IMG/VR virus record: IMGVR_UViG_3300045051_001504
Coordinates: 1 to 21,313 of that record
DNA length: 21,313 nucleotides
Reading direction: 5' to 3' (one strand)
From: a virus
The notes below the pieces were generated by a model. It saw only the letters and a program-made list of their open reading frames with translations, searched no databases and was not told the DNA's origin. Position 1 is the stretch's first letter, and every line of letters begins with the position of its first letter. This document shows, one piece after another, positions 12,228 to 19,003 of this stretch. The position numbers and the translations under genes were made by a program.

Positions 12228-15200
12228 TCAGTGGTCGAGGAAGGGCGGTTCGTCCTCATCCGCACCGGGTTCGCGCGGCGGCGTGGTGCGGAAGAGGTCT
12301 TCGGATTCAGTCGGTGGACCGGCGAAGCGGCGGCGTCCGGTGAGGTCGTCAGTGCCGGGAGGCGGCAGTGGGATCAGTGGCGGTCCAACCGTGGGGTCGG
12401 TCTCGCCAACGATTCCTTCACAGTCTTTCCCTCCCTGTGATGAGAGAGGGAAATTTGAATGGTTGCGCGTATACGCGTGTGCGCCCGCCATCGTTGGATC
12501 GTTGGCGTGTTGCGCCAAGTCCGCTTGTGTCACGGCGTTAGTTCCGCCAACGATTGGCGGAATAATCGTTGGCATATCGTTGGCGGATCGTTGCGAGGCC
12601 GGAAAAATTGGCTGTTGGGCGGTGGAAAACTGGCTGTCGTCGATCAAGTCGAGGGGTGCGTCAGCGGCGGTTTGGCGGCCTGCCAACGATCCGGGGCGGG
12701 AATCGTTGGCGGGCGATCCAGGCAGGGCGCGGGCATCGTCGCCGGGGCCGCGCAGGCGGATGCCGCCATAGGCACTGACCGACTTGGAATGGCCGTCGAT
12801 GACCTGGCGGTCCCAGCGGTCGAGGGTGACGCCGCGCTTGGATAGACGCTGGCCGACGCCCTTGGTCGAGATGGGCTTCTTGCCGTTGCGATCGCACCAG
12901 CCCTTGTATTCGCGGTAGAAGTCGGCCTTGCTGATCGAGTGGGATTCTTCTTCGGTGATGACGAAGAGTTCCTCGAGCATTTCACGCAGCGGGTCTTGAT
13001 CGTCGCGGTAGGCTTGGCTGGCGTTGCGGACGATCTCGGGCGGGTCGAGTCCGCGTTCGGCGTATTCGACGGCACCGGCCACCATCCAGGCGAGAATGGC
13101 GGCGCGGGCGGCGGGGCTTTCGCACAGGTAGGGCTGCAGGTCTTCGTCGCGCTTCGTGGGCAGGTGGTCGCATTTGACCAAGTACATGCGCCGCCAGAAG
13201 CCGCTGTCGGTGTCGCTGACGTAGGGCGCGTCGTTACAGACGAACATGACCTTGAAGAGCGGCTTGTATTCGAAGGGATGGCCGCCCTTACGTTCGGCTT
13301 CGATCTTGGTGCCGCCTGAGACGCTTTTGATTAGGGCGGCGTTGAAGCGCTGGCCTTCCTCGGATTCTTCGCACACGATCAGGCGGCACTGGCTGGCTTC
13401 GGCCAACGACCATTTGCGTTTGTCGGAGTTCTTCGCCAGGAATAGTTCGAAGGGGATGGCGCGGGCATAGCCGCCCAGCACCGCCATGAGGGCCTGGACG
13501 AAGGTCGATTTGCCCGAGCCGCCGATACCGGCGAGCATGAAGGTAGCCTGGGTCTTGGAGAGGCCGGTGCTGCAATACCCGGCGACCCGGCGCAGGAAGG
13601 CCATGAGCGAGGGATCGCTACCGGTGAGCGAGTGCAGGTAGGATAGCCATTTCGCATCACGCGCCGCTGGATCGTAGACGATGTCGGCGGTGCGCGTGAT
13701 GTAGTCGGTACGGTCGTGTGGGCGCAGTTCACCCGTGCGGAGGTCGAGCGTGCCGTTCGTGCAGGTGAGCTTCCAGGGGTCGGTGTCGAGCTGCGCCGCA
13801 TTGATCGTCAGCAGCGAGCGCAGGCGGTTGACCGAGTTCTGCAGCGGGCGGTCGTTTTTGTTCTTGCGCCTCCAGGCGATGAGTTCGTCGCGTCGGTCGG
13901 GGCTGTGTGCGGTTTGGATTTCATCAGCGATGGAGTCGATGGTGGCCACCATCATGCGGTCCACCTGCAGGCCGTTTTCGTCCACCTGCCAGTGGGTTCC
14001 GGTCCAGGTGAGGAACGTGCCCCAGGTTTCGCAGTAGACGACATCCTTGCCGTAGCGGGCCTGAAAGCGCAGGGCGTTGCCGTGTTCGTTGGTCTCAAAG
14101 AACACCGGAGCGGGTTCTTCTGGCTTGGCTGGTGCGCGGGGCTTGCTGCGCTCGTCGGCTTCGGCCTGGGCATTGGCGGCGGCAAGGACCGCGTCGGAGA
14201 GGCGTCGCCGCGCAATCGGGCGGTCGATCTTGAGCAGCTTGGCGGTCTGTGTGAGGTAGAGGTCCGACAGTTCGGTATCGGGGATGGCGTGGATCAGGCC
14301 GATGATTTCATCCAGCACGCGCAGACGAGCGGGCTGGTCGTCGTCGCGCAGATCTGCCGCGAGGCGGTCGAGCAGCCACGGCAAAACTGGCGTGGCCTTG
14401 GTCACCGCGTCGGCGAATGCTTGCTTGGTTTCGGCGGTGGCGGCTTCGACCAGGGCCTCGGCGGGGTCCATGTCGTCAGGCAGGGCGGCGATTTTTGCCG
14501 GAGCACCAGCGGTGAGCAGCAGGCGGGCAGTGCGCTCGCTCGCCTTCTGGCCGGCCTGATCGCCGTCGAGGGCGACGATGACGTCGGTGTTGCGCGCTGC
14601 CCGCATGATGGCGGCGGCTTGGTCGGCGGTGAAGGCGGTGCCAAGCGGTGCGACGCATTCGGGGAAACCGGCCTGCGCCGCGGCGATCACGTCGAGCGCG
14701 CCCTCGAGCACCAGCACGCGGTGGCGGATCTTGGCGGCGCTCGCGGCGGTGCGCAGGTTGAAGACCGAGGCACCCTTCTTGAACACCTCGGTTTCTGCCG
14801 TGTTCACGTACTTCGGGCACGTGCGGTTCTTCTGTTTGGCCTCGATCTCGTCAGCGGGCAGCGCTCGGGCGGTGAAGCCGATCACGCGCCGTGAGGTGTC
14901 GATGATCGGGACCACGACGCGGCGGAAGAAACGGTCGCGCAGCTCGCCGGACTTGGCCTTCATCACCAGATCGGCGGCGACGAGATCTTCAGCGGCGATG
15001 CCCGCATCCAGCGCCGCGACGAGCAGCGCGTCACCGCCGTTCGCCCAGCCCATGCGGAAGGTGCGGATGGTCACATCAGTCAGCCGACGATCTTCCGTCA
15101 GGTAGATCCGGGCGGGATTCCCGGTGACGGTGTCGAGATCCCGCTCATAGACGGACGCGGCGAATTCCAGCGCATGCAAGATGCGGTCGGTGCGCTCGCG

Positions 15201-15518
15201 CTGCTGCGGTGTGGCCTGCGCGAGGTCTTCGAGCGTGACGCCCGCCTTGCGAGCCAGGATCTCCACTGCCGCCTGGAAGTCGCAGGATTCCTTGAGCTGC
15301 ACCAGATCGATCACGTCGCCATGCGCGCCGCAGCCGTAGCAGTGGTGGTGCCCATCGTCGTGGACGTGCAGCGACGGGGTACGCTCGCCGTGCCAGGGGC
15401 AGCACGCCACCTGATGCCCGCCAGACCGGCGCAGGTCCAGGTATTCGCCGTAAACGGCCAGGGATTCGATCCGGCGCTTGACGAGCGCCACTTGGTCCGC
15501 GCCGAAGAATGAGCTCAC
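12228..15518 (-). CDS. DnaG-type primase fused to SF3 helicase
   Basis: 1096 residues from GTG 15518, which overlaps the previous stop as GTGA. Order: CHC2 zinc finger (C40, H43, C60, C63), DnaG catalytic core and TOPRIM (LEGALDV with E272; ALDGDQAG with D318 and D320), an Ala-rich linker, a D5-type N-terminal region (about 475-640), then an SF3 AAA+ helicase. The helicase has Walker A AGIGGSGKST (663-672), Walker B RLIVCEESEE (712-721), sensor FVCNDAP (759-765) and arginine finger GFWRRM (773-778). One protein therefore unwinds DNA and makes primers, like P4 alpha in concept but with a DnaG-type primase. Residues 930-1096 are low-complexity and disordered, carry a cluster of DNA repeats in the coding strand, and end ADEDEPPFLDH, close to an SSB tip. 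Confidence 0.95.
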   Translation of the reverse strand: MSSFFGADQVALVKRRIESLAVYGEYLDLRRSGGHQVACCPWHGERTPSLHVHDDGHHHCYGCGAHGDVIDLVQLKESCDFQAAVEILARKAGVTLEDLAQATPQQRERTDRILHALEFAASVYERDLDTVTGNPARIYLTEDRRLTDVTIRTFRMGWANGGDALLVAALDAGIAAEDLVAADLVMKAKSGELRDRFFRRVVVPIIDTSRRVIGFTARALPADEIEAKQKNRTCPKYVNTAETEVFKKGASVFNLRTAASAAKIRHRVLVLEGALDVIAAAQAGFPECVAPLGTAFTADQAAAIMRAARNTDVIVALDGDQAGQKASERTARLLLTAGAPAKIAALPDDMDPAEALVEAATAETKQAFADAVTKATPVLPWLLDRLAADLRDDDQPARLRVLDEIIGLIHAIPDTELSDLYLTQTAKLLKIDRPIARRRLSDAVLAAANAQAEADERSKPRAPAKPEEPAPVFFETNEHGNALRFQARYGKDVVYCETWGTFLTWTGTHWQVDENGLQVDRMMVATIDSIADEIQTAHSPDRRDELIAWRRKNKNDRPLQNSVNRLRSLLTINAAQLDTDPWKLTCTNGTLDLRTGELRPHDRTDYITRTADIVYDPAARDAKWLSYLHSLTGSDPSLMAFLRRVAGYCSTGLSKTQATFMLAGIGGSGKSTFVQALMAVLGGYARAIPFELFLAKNSDKRKWSLAEASQCRLIVCEESEEGQRFNAALIKSVSGGTKIEAERKGGHPFEYKPLFKVMFVCNDAPYVSDTDSGFWRRMYLVKCDHLPTKRDEDLQPYLCESPAARAAILAWMVAGAVEYAERGLDPPEIVRNASQAYRDDQDPLREMLEELFVITEEESHSISKADFYREYKGWCDRNGKKPISTKGVGQRLSKRGVTLDRWDRQVIDGHSKSVSAYGGIRLRGPGDDARALPGSPANDSRPGSLAGRQTAADAPLDLIDDSQFSTAQQPIFPASQRSANDMPTIIPPIVGGTNAVTQADLAQHANDPTMAGAHAYTRNHSNFPLSSQGGKDCEGIVGETDPTVGPPLIPLPPPGTDDLTGRRRFAGPPTESEDLFRTTPPREPGADEDEPPFLDH
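12405..12710. repeat. Iteron-like cluster; putative replication origin inside primase-helicase gene
   Basis: The 9-mer ATCGTTGGC occurs exactly on the plus strand at 12498-12506, 12565-12573, 12576-12584 and 12702-12710. It occurs on the minus strand at 12405-12413, 12546-12554 and 12682-12690. Near copies start at 12490 (ATCGTTGGA) and 12587 (ATCGTTGCG). Copies at 12565, 12576 and 12587 are 11 bp apart, one helical turn. CCGCCAACGATTGGCGG (12544-12560) is a palindrome containing one copy. The repeats encode AND, IVG, PTI/PTM, QRS and SLA, so they fall in all three codon frames and both orientations, which points to selection on DNA rather than protein. Origin function is inference by analogy with lambda ori inside gene O and with iteron plasmids. 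Confidence 0.7.
12426..12477. repeat. Palindromic elements in the putative origin
   Basis: TTTCCCTC (12426-12433) pairs with GAGGGAAA (12446-12453) across 12 nt. Next to it lies the perfect 12-bp palindrome CGCGTATACGCG (12466-12477), with a short A/T-rich stretch between (about 12450-12460). They lie between iteron copies and could be sites for other initiator or host proteins. Confidence 0.55.
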
Positions 15519-15709
15519 GCCGCCACCTCACGGCAATCAAACGTGCGCGAAACACCGCAAAAAATGAGTCCCCCGAAAATTACAACGAGATCTACCGGGC
15601 GTAGCCCCTCGTCAGGTTGGGCCAGGGAGGCCCCGTGGTCGGCCAAGAGAGGGGGTTGGGGGAGAACGGCGCGGCGGGGGCGCTGGCAGGCGCTCAGAAC
15701 GGAGATCAT
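15515..15709 (-). CDS. Hypothetical small protein with hydrophobic segment
   Basis: 64 residues from ATG 15709. The start overlaps the preceding TGA as ATGA and the stop overlaps the primase GTG as GTGA, so it bridges two coupled genes. This is the main evidence that it is real. It begins MISVLSACQRPRRAVLPQPP and has a moderately hydrophobic stretch, VDLVVIFGGLIFCGV (39-53). The longer open frame to 16057 runs across the next gene and is not supported. Function unknown. Confidence 0.55.
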   Translation of the reverse strand: MISVLSACQRPRRAVLPQPPLLADHGASLAQPDEGLRPVDLVVIFGGLIFCGVSRTFDCREVAA

Positions 15710-16125
15710 GCGGCTGTCCGTGGGCGAGGAGGGGCGGCGTAGGTCGTGGCGTCTGTGAGGCAGAGCGAGGCGACGGCGGACGGTGGATAGACGGCCTCGA
15801 TCCAGGCCTGCAGCAGCGACATGGTCGCGCGGGCGCGGCGGATGCGGTCGTCGGTGATCTGGCCGGTTGCGACCATGGCTTCGGCGCGGTCGAGCTGGGC
15901 GATCTGCCAGCGGTAGTAGTCGAGGTCGAGGCGACGGTAGGTGCGCTGCATCCAGCCATCGCGCTGCTGCAGATCGCGGGCGTGGTACTGCGCTTGGTCG
16001 CCGGGCAGCCAGAGGATGCGCAGATCGGTCGAGACGTGCGGGACATGCAGCGGGCATCTACCTGGGATCAGTTCCGGGCGCTGATGCTCGGCCTTGGTCG
16101 CGACACCGAACGGGTCGGGAGTCAC
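15706..16125 (-). CDS. Hypothetical early protein
   Basis: 139 residues from GTG 16125, which overlaps the preceding TGA as GTGA. An upstream in-frame ATG at 16179 would extend into that gene. The centre is helical and rich in Arg, Gln and aromatic residues (RTYRRLDLDYYRWQIAQLDR, 61-80), then IRRARATMSLLQAWIEAVYP. No recognised family. It belongs to the run of small early genes between the regulators and the primase. Confidence 0.65.
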   Translation of the reverse strand: MTPDPFGVATKAEHQRPELIPGRCPLHVPHVSTDLRILWLPGDQAQYHARDLQQRDGWMQRTYRRLDLDYYRWQIAQLDRAEAMVATGQITDDRIRRARATMSLLQAWIEAVYPPSAVASLCLTDATTYAAPPRPRTAA

Positions 16126-16367
16126 GACGCGATCCGTTGCTCGGTGCGCGGCCAGGCGGTGTCGGCCAGCGTCCACCAATCGCAGGCGTCACAGTCCGCG
16201 AGGATCTCGGGCTTGAGCTGGCGGATCAGCGCGCGCGGGCGACCGCGCATTTCGTCAATCCGATCACTCTGCGCCGCTAGTGCGAAGAACGCCGGGGCGC
16301 GCAAATCGGAACGGCGATTGGCGTGGGCGACGACATCGCGGTGGGCGGTAAAAAGGTGCCGGGTCAT
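16122..16367 (-). CDS. Hypothetical early protein with CxxC
   Basis: 81 residues from ATG 16367 (ATGA overlap). A single CDAC motif (59-62), followed by DWWTLADTAWP, lies near the C-terminus. One Cys pair could join a second chain or His residues to bind metal, but this is not visible. Many Arg and Asp residues. No family recognised. Confidence 0.65.
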   Translation of the reverse strand: MTRHLFTAHRDVVAHANRRSDLRAPAFFALAAQSDRIDEMRGRPRALIRQLKPEILADCDACDWWTLADTAWPRTEQRIAS

Positions 16368-16540
16368 GGCGTCACCGCCCGGCGCTGGCCGATCTCAATG
16401 AGCGCTTCGATGGACTGCTGCAGACGAGTAGCGCGCGGGCTTTGCTCGTCGGCGGCAGGCGCTTCGGAAAAGGCGATTCTCACTGGCCAGTTGGCGGGCA
16501 AGCCGCGCCGACGACGCACGGGGGACTTAGCGACTTCCAT
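16364..16540 (-). CDS. 58-residue early microprotein
   Basis: From ATG 16540 with a strong SD (GGGAGGA, 5 nt upstream) to TGA 16364. It overlaps the end of the previous gene by 14 nt and the next start as ATGA. The N-terminus is very basic (MEVAKSPVRRRRGLPANWPV) and the C-terminal half forms a helix (ATRLQQSIEALIEIGQRRAV). The basic N-terminus suggests nucleic-acid or acidic-partner binding, which is inference. The gene is short but its signals are among the clearest in this region. Confidence 0.65.
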   Translation of the reverse strand: MEVAKSPVRRRRGLPANWPVRIAFSEAPAADEQSPRATRLQQSIEALIEIGQRRAVTP

Positions 16541-16994
16541 GGCTGTCCTCCCGCAGGCTCTGACGGAGGTTGACGACCAGCTCGGTGAGATGGGCGAGAT
16601 GGGCTTCGGCGTTGGCTAGGCAGACCCGCTTTTCCCCGGCGGTGATGCGCTTCCCTCCGGGGCTATTCTTCGACAGCGCACGCATCAGGTTGCCGATGAC
16701 GTCGCCCCCTCCGGCAATCGTTTTCTCCGCTAGGCTCTCGGTGTCCCCTGTCGGGATGGCAGACGCAGGTGGCGAGAAACGGTCCTGCAGCAGCGCCATG
16801 ACCTGTGCGTCGAGATCGGCAAAGCGGGCGAGTTCGCTCCAGCGCCAGTGGTGAGGATCGGATCGGCGTGCGGCGATGCTTTTGCCGTCGAGGCCGAGCA
16901 GGCGACCGAGTTGACGCTCGGTGTAGTGCTCGGCGATGATCTCGTTGATGCCGTTAAACAGGTCGGCATCGAGCCGGTGAGAGTCCCGAATCAT
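16527..16994 (-). CDS. HTH regulator, possible CII-like protein
   Basis: 155 residues from ATG 16994 (ATGA overlap with the gene before). An HTH is visible at about 26-46 (ERQLGRLLGLDGKSIAARRS), followed by a linker and a C-terminal helical region (130-155, HLAHLTELVVNLRQSLRE) that could oligomerise. Second gene of the leftward operon after a Cro-position gene, the location of CII-type regulators in lambdoid phages. The family call is positional. Confidence 0.7.
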   Translation of the reverse strand: MIRDSHRLDADLFNGINEIIAEHYTERQLGRLLGLDGKSIAARRSDPHHWRWSELARFADLDAQVMALLQDRFSPPASAIPTGDTESLAEKTIAGGGDVIGNLMRALSKNSPGGKRITAGEKRVCLANAEAHLAHLTELVVNLRQSLREDSHGSR

Positions 16995-17386
16995 GCCACA
17001 CCGGCCTGCGGAACATGCTCCGCATCATGTTCCTGACTTTCCGCACCCCAGGTGTCATTATCTCTGGTATGACCACCAAGATTCAGCCGCGCGATAACGT
17101 CCCGTGCCTGCTCGACGGTGTCGATGACGATGCCAAAGCGGTCGAGCTTCGCCCGTTCCAGTGCCGCGACGACGATCAGGGCGCGGACGTTGATGCCCGC
17201 CTTGCGGGCGATCTCTTTGAGCGTCTCCGGCTTGGGGATGCGCTTGCCGCGCAGCACCGCGTTGTAGTGGTTCTCGCAGATACCGATGCGCTCGGCGAAG
17301 GCCTTATTGGTCGGGGATCCGGCGCGCTGTTGCGCAGCCCGGAACAGGTCAGCGACTGTCGTATTGGGGGATGGCTGGTGGCCCAT
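16991..17386 (-). CDS. Xre-family HTH regulator, Cro position
   Basis: 131 residues. The Xre-type HTH is clear at 26-50 (NKAFAERIGICENHYNAVLRGKR) and is followed by a helix ending EIARKAGI. It is the first gene of the leftward operon, has a strong SD (GAGGAGAG, 4 nt before ATG 17386), and lies 20 bp from the nearer operator. By position it is the Cro-like or early control protein, expected to bind one or both 18-bp operators. The C-terminal third has no recognised motif. Confidence 0.8.
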   Translation of the reverse strand: MGHQPSPNTTVADLFRAAQQRAGSPTNKAFAERIGICENHYNAVLRGKRIPKPETLKEIARKAGINVRALIVVAALERAKLDRFGIVIDTVEQARDVIARLNLGGHTRDNDTWGAESQEHDAEHVPQAGVA

Positions 17387-17405
17387 ATCGCTCTCCTCGG
17401 ACGCA

Positions 17406-17423
17406 TTCGAGAAAACTCTCGAA
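17406..17423. promoter_or_regulatory. Operator 1 (18-bp dyad)
   Basis: TTCGAGAAAACTCTCGAA has perfect 7-bp arms (TTCGAGA/TCTCGAA) around AAAC. It lies 20 bp upstream of the start of the leftward regulator and just above its SD, so binding here should block leftward transcription. Confidence 0.8.
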
Positions 17424-17470
17424 CATCAGGGCAAAAAGAAGGCGCGGGCATCCGCGCTGGTAGACATTGG

Positions 17471-17488
17471 TTCGAGAGTTTTCTCGAA
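17471..17488. promoter_or_regulatory. Operator 2 (inverted exact copy of operator 1)
   Basis: TTCGAGAGTTTTCTCGAA is the exact reverse complement of operator 1; the two centres are 65 bp apart. It lies on the side of the rightward regulator genes, ending 49 bp before GTG 17538. The pair probably forms the lysis-lysogeny switch. Confidence 0.8.
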
Positions 17489-17502
17489 AGGCAAGCGTTT
17501 TG

Positions 17503-17537
17503 TGTGACTGCAATCGTTGAAGCCATATGGTGATCCC
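17503..17537 (+). promoter_or_regulatory. Possible leaderless promoter of first rightward regulator
   Basis: TATGGT (17526-17531) is a TANNNT-type -10 followed by exactly 6 nt and then GTG 17538, so transcription would begin at the start codon. TGTGAC (17503-17508) is a weak -35 at 17 bp spacing. Leaderless repressor mRNA is known for lambda cI from PRM. No good SD is visible for this gene. Confidence 0.4.
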
Positions 17538-17936
17538 GTGGCAGACGACTTTCGCCAGCTATTAGATCGCCTGATACGGCGAGAGTTCCCGAGCCAACTG
17601 GCCTTCGTGAAGGCGGCTTGGCCGGGGAAAAGCCCAGGGTCGGCGTCGTCGATCGTTGGCCAGGTCATCAGCGGTAAAATGTACCCACCGCTTGACGTGG
17701 TCCCTGCCTGGGCCGACGCGCTCCGCCTGAACGACGAAGAGCGCGCTGCCTTCATCCTCGCCGCCTACCTCGCCCACTGCCCGCAGCTCATCGCCGACGA
17801 GTTCTTGGCCATGCGGGCACAACTTGAGAAGAACAAGCGCATTCATGCGGAAAACCAAGCGAAAATAGCGCAGCTACAAGCCGCCGTTGATCGTCTATCA
17901 CTGCCGCGCAATCGCGTAGCGGACGGTCCTGAATGA
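17538..17936 (+). CDS. Xre-like HTH protein A, candidate repressor
   Basis: 132 residues from GTG 17538; TTG 17517 would add seven. The N-terminal half (1-80) has a compact helical DNA-binding layout, with SSIVGQVISGKMYPPLDVVPAW (38-59) as the recognition and following region. Shared features show it is a paralogue of the next gene: S..V..(L/V)..G(R/K)..PP..VVP.W and AAYLAH. The C-terminal half (about 85-122) is a coiled coil that could dimerise the protein. It is divergent from the Cro-position gene across the two operators, so it is the best repressor candidate. It has no peptidase-type cleavage domain, so induction would differ from lambda. Confidence 0.7.
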   Translation: MADDFRQLLDRLIRREFPSQLAFVKAAWPGKSPGSASSIVGQVISGKMYPPLDVVPAWADALRLNDEERAAFILAAYLAHCPQLIADEFLAMRAQLEKNKRIHAENQAKIAQLQAAVDRLSLPRNRVADGPE

Positions 17937-17982
17937 CGCACCTGTTCAATTGCGAGTTAACTGCACGGGCGCGTCAAACGAC

Positions 17983-17994
17983 TAGCTTGTGGGG
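17983..17994 (+). promoter_or_regulatory. Possible leaderless -10 of second rightward regulator
   Basis: TAGCTT (17983-17988) lies 6 nt before ATG 17995, the same spacing as the TATGGT-GTG arrangement of the gene before. No matching -35 is visible. The GGGG directly abutting the ATG is too close to act as an SD. Confidence 0.3.
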
Positions 17995-18279
17995 ATGGTC
18001 CCCTCTCGCTTCGGCGGCGTCCTGCTGCGCATTCTCGACGCCCACGGGATCACCAGAGCCGAGTTCGCGCGGCAGATCAGCCACCCGCGCAGCTACGTCA
18101 CGTACTTGGTCGATGGGCGAAACCGCCCCCCGCCCGAGGTGGTCCCCTACTGGTGCGCGCTCCTCGGTTTTTCCGACCAGGAACAGGCCGCGCTGCTCGA
18201 TGCGGCCTACCTCGCCCACACGCCCGAGCCCATCGTTCTCGAGCTGCTGCAACTGCGCGCCAAGTCGCGCCACCGCTAA
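17995..18279 (+). CDS. Xre-like HTH protein B, paralogue of A
   Basis: 94 residues from ATG 17995; GTG 17989 would add two. It is one HTH domain without the coiled-coil tail: ITRAEFARQISHPRSYVTYL (19-38) is the HTH, followed by GRNRPPPEVVPYWCALLGFS and DAAYLAH. Alignment by eye with protein A is continuous over about 70 residues. Lacking the dimerisation tail, it could compete with A for operators or form mixed complexes, which is inference. It begins 58 bp after gene A on the same strand. Confidence 0.65.
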   Translation: MVPSRFGGVLLRILDAHGITRAEFARQISHPRSYVTYLVDGRNRPPPEVVPYWCALLGFSDQEQAALLDAAYLAHTPEPIVLELLQLRAKSRHR

Positions 18280-18484
18280 AGCGTCGACCTGGGCATCATC
18301 TGTATCCTGGTCGAGCTGCGGCCGCAGCCATGCCAGCGCCTGGCGTAATCCCTGCTGGCAACGATCGCACGCGGCATCCTGCGTAGTGCAATCGGGTGGT
18401 TCGGTACTGCCTTCCATGGCCGGTGGCCTCCGTCTGGCCACCTTAGCGATGGGCGGACGTGTCAACCAGTTTTCACATTACAAA
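18280..18484. other. Gap between convergent regulator genes
   Basis: No well-supported gene. It contains the 14-bp palindrome GCTGCGGCCGCAGC (18315-18328) and a small GCCAG-CGC-CTGGC stem just after it; these could help end converging transcripts, though no T-run follows. A minus-strand frame from ATG 18417 with a GGAGG SD runs through here but continues antisense through the HTH B gene to 17974. Confidence 0.4.
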
Positions 18485-19003
18485 TCAGTGTGTGAGATCA
18501 TTTTTTTTTACGGCTTCTTTTTGCTTGGAGTCATCCCAACGAGCGAAGACCGCCTGCAGCGCAGCCCAGCGTTCCGGCGTCGCTTGTGGGATCAGTCGCT
18601 GGATCGACTGCACCGCCGATTCGGCGTCGCTACCGTTAAGAATTCCGTAAGCCTCGCGCAAAATGGCGCTCGATTCCTGCGATTTCTTCCAGGCTTTGTC
18701 GATTTCAACCTGGATGGCGTCGACAATGAATTTCAGGTCATCCGGCGTCATGCTGCGCAGCATGAGGGCCATCAGCTCTTGTCGGTCGAAAGGCGAGTCG
18801 GCGCCGAGACGATGCAGCAACTCCGCCAGAGCCAGCGCACGATGGTCGCGCACGATATGGCGATCGTCACCGAACAGCATGCGACGCGCGGCCGTGGGCG
18901 ACAATCCGATCTCATCAACCAATCGACGGACCAGCGCGCGTTCGGAGGCGCCAGCCCCCAGGCAGTTCCACAGCCATTCGCCGAACTGGCTCAGTATCTG
19001 CAT
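18485..19003 (-). CDS. HTH protein of the lysogeny block
   Basis: 172 residues from ATG 19003. A helix-turn-helix-like segment lies at about 24-45 (LVRRLVDEIGLSPTAARRMLFG), followed by helices ALALAELLHRLGAD and MLRSMTPDDLKFIVDAIQVE. The C-terminal half (100-160) is also helical. It is transcribed away from the zinc-ribbon/recombinase pair and converges on the two Xre-like genes. A run of nine A's (minus strand) near the 3' end encodes VKKN and could cause slippage or indels. No recognised family; regulation of immunity or integration is inferred from position. Confidence 0.7.
   Translation of the reverse strand: MQILSQFGEWLWNCLGAGASERALVRRLVDEIGLSPTAARRMLFGDDRHIVRDHRALALAELLHRLGADSPFDRQELMALMLRSMTPDDLKFIVDAIQVEIDKAWKKSQESSAILREAYGILNGSDAESAVQSIQRLIPQATPERWAALQAVFARWDDSKQKEAVKKNDLTH

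Noticed and set aside
12466-12477. CGCGTATACGCG as a promoter or terminator
   Set aside because: It lies inside coding sequence with no T-run or promoter elements, so it fits better as part of the putative origin.
13716-14894. Plus-strand open frame of 392 codons
   Set aside because: Antisense to the primase catalytic core, whose motifs are unmistakable. GC-rich third positions create long antisense frames.
17974-18465. Minus-strand open frame (ATG 18417 with GGAGG SD) antisense to HTH protein B
   Set aside because: Its second half is fully antisense to the HTH B gene, which has a clear paralogue next door. The SD makes the first 45 codons tempting, but there is no stop near 18280. A truncated real gene cannot be ruled out.
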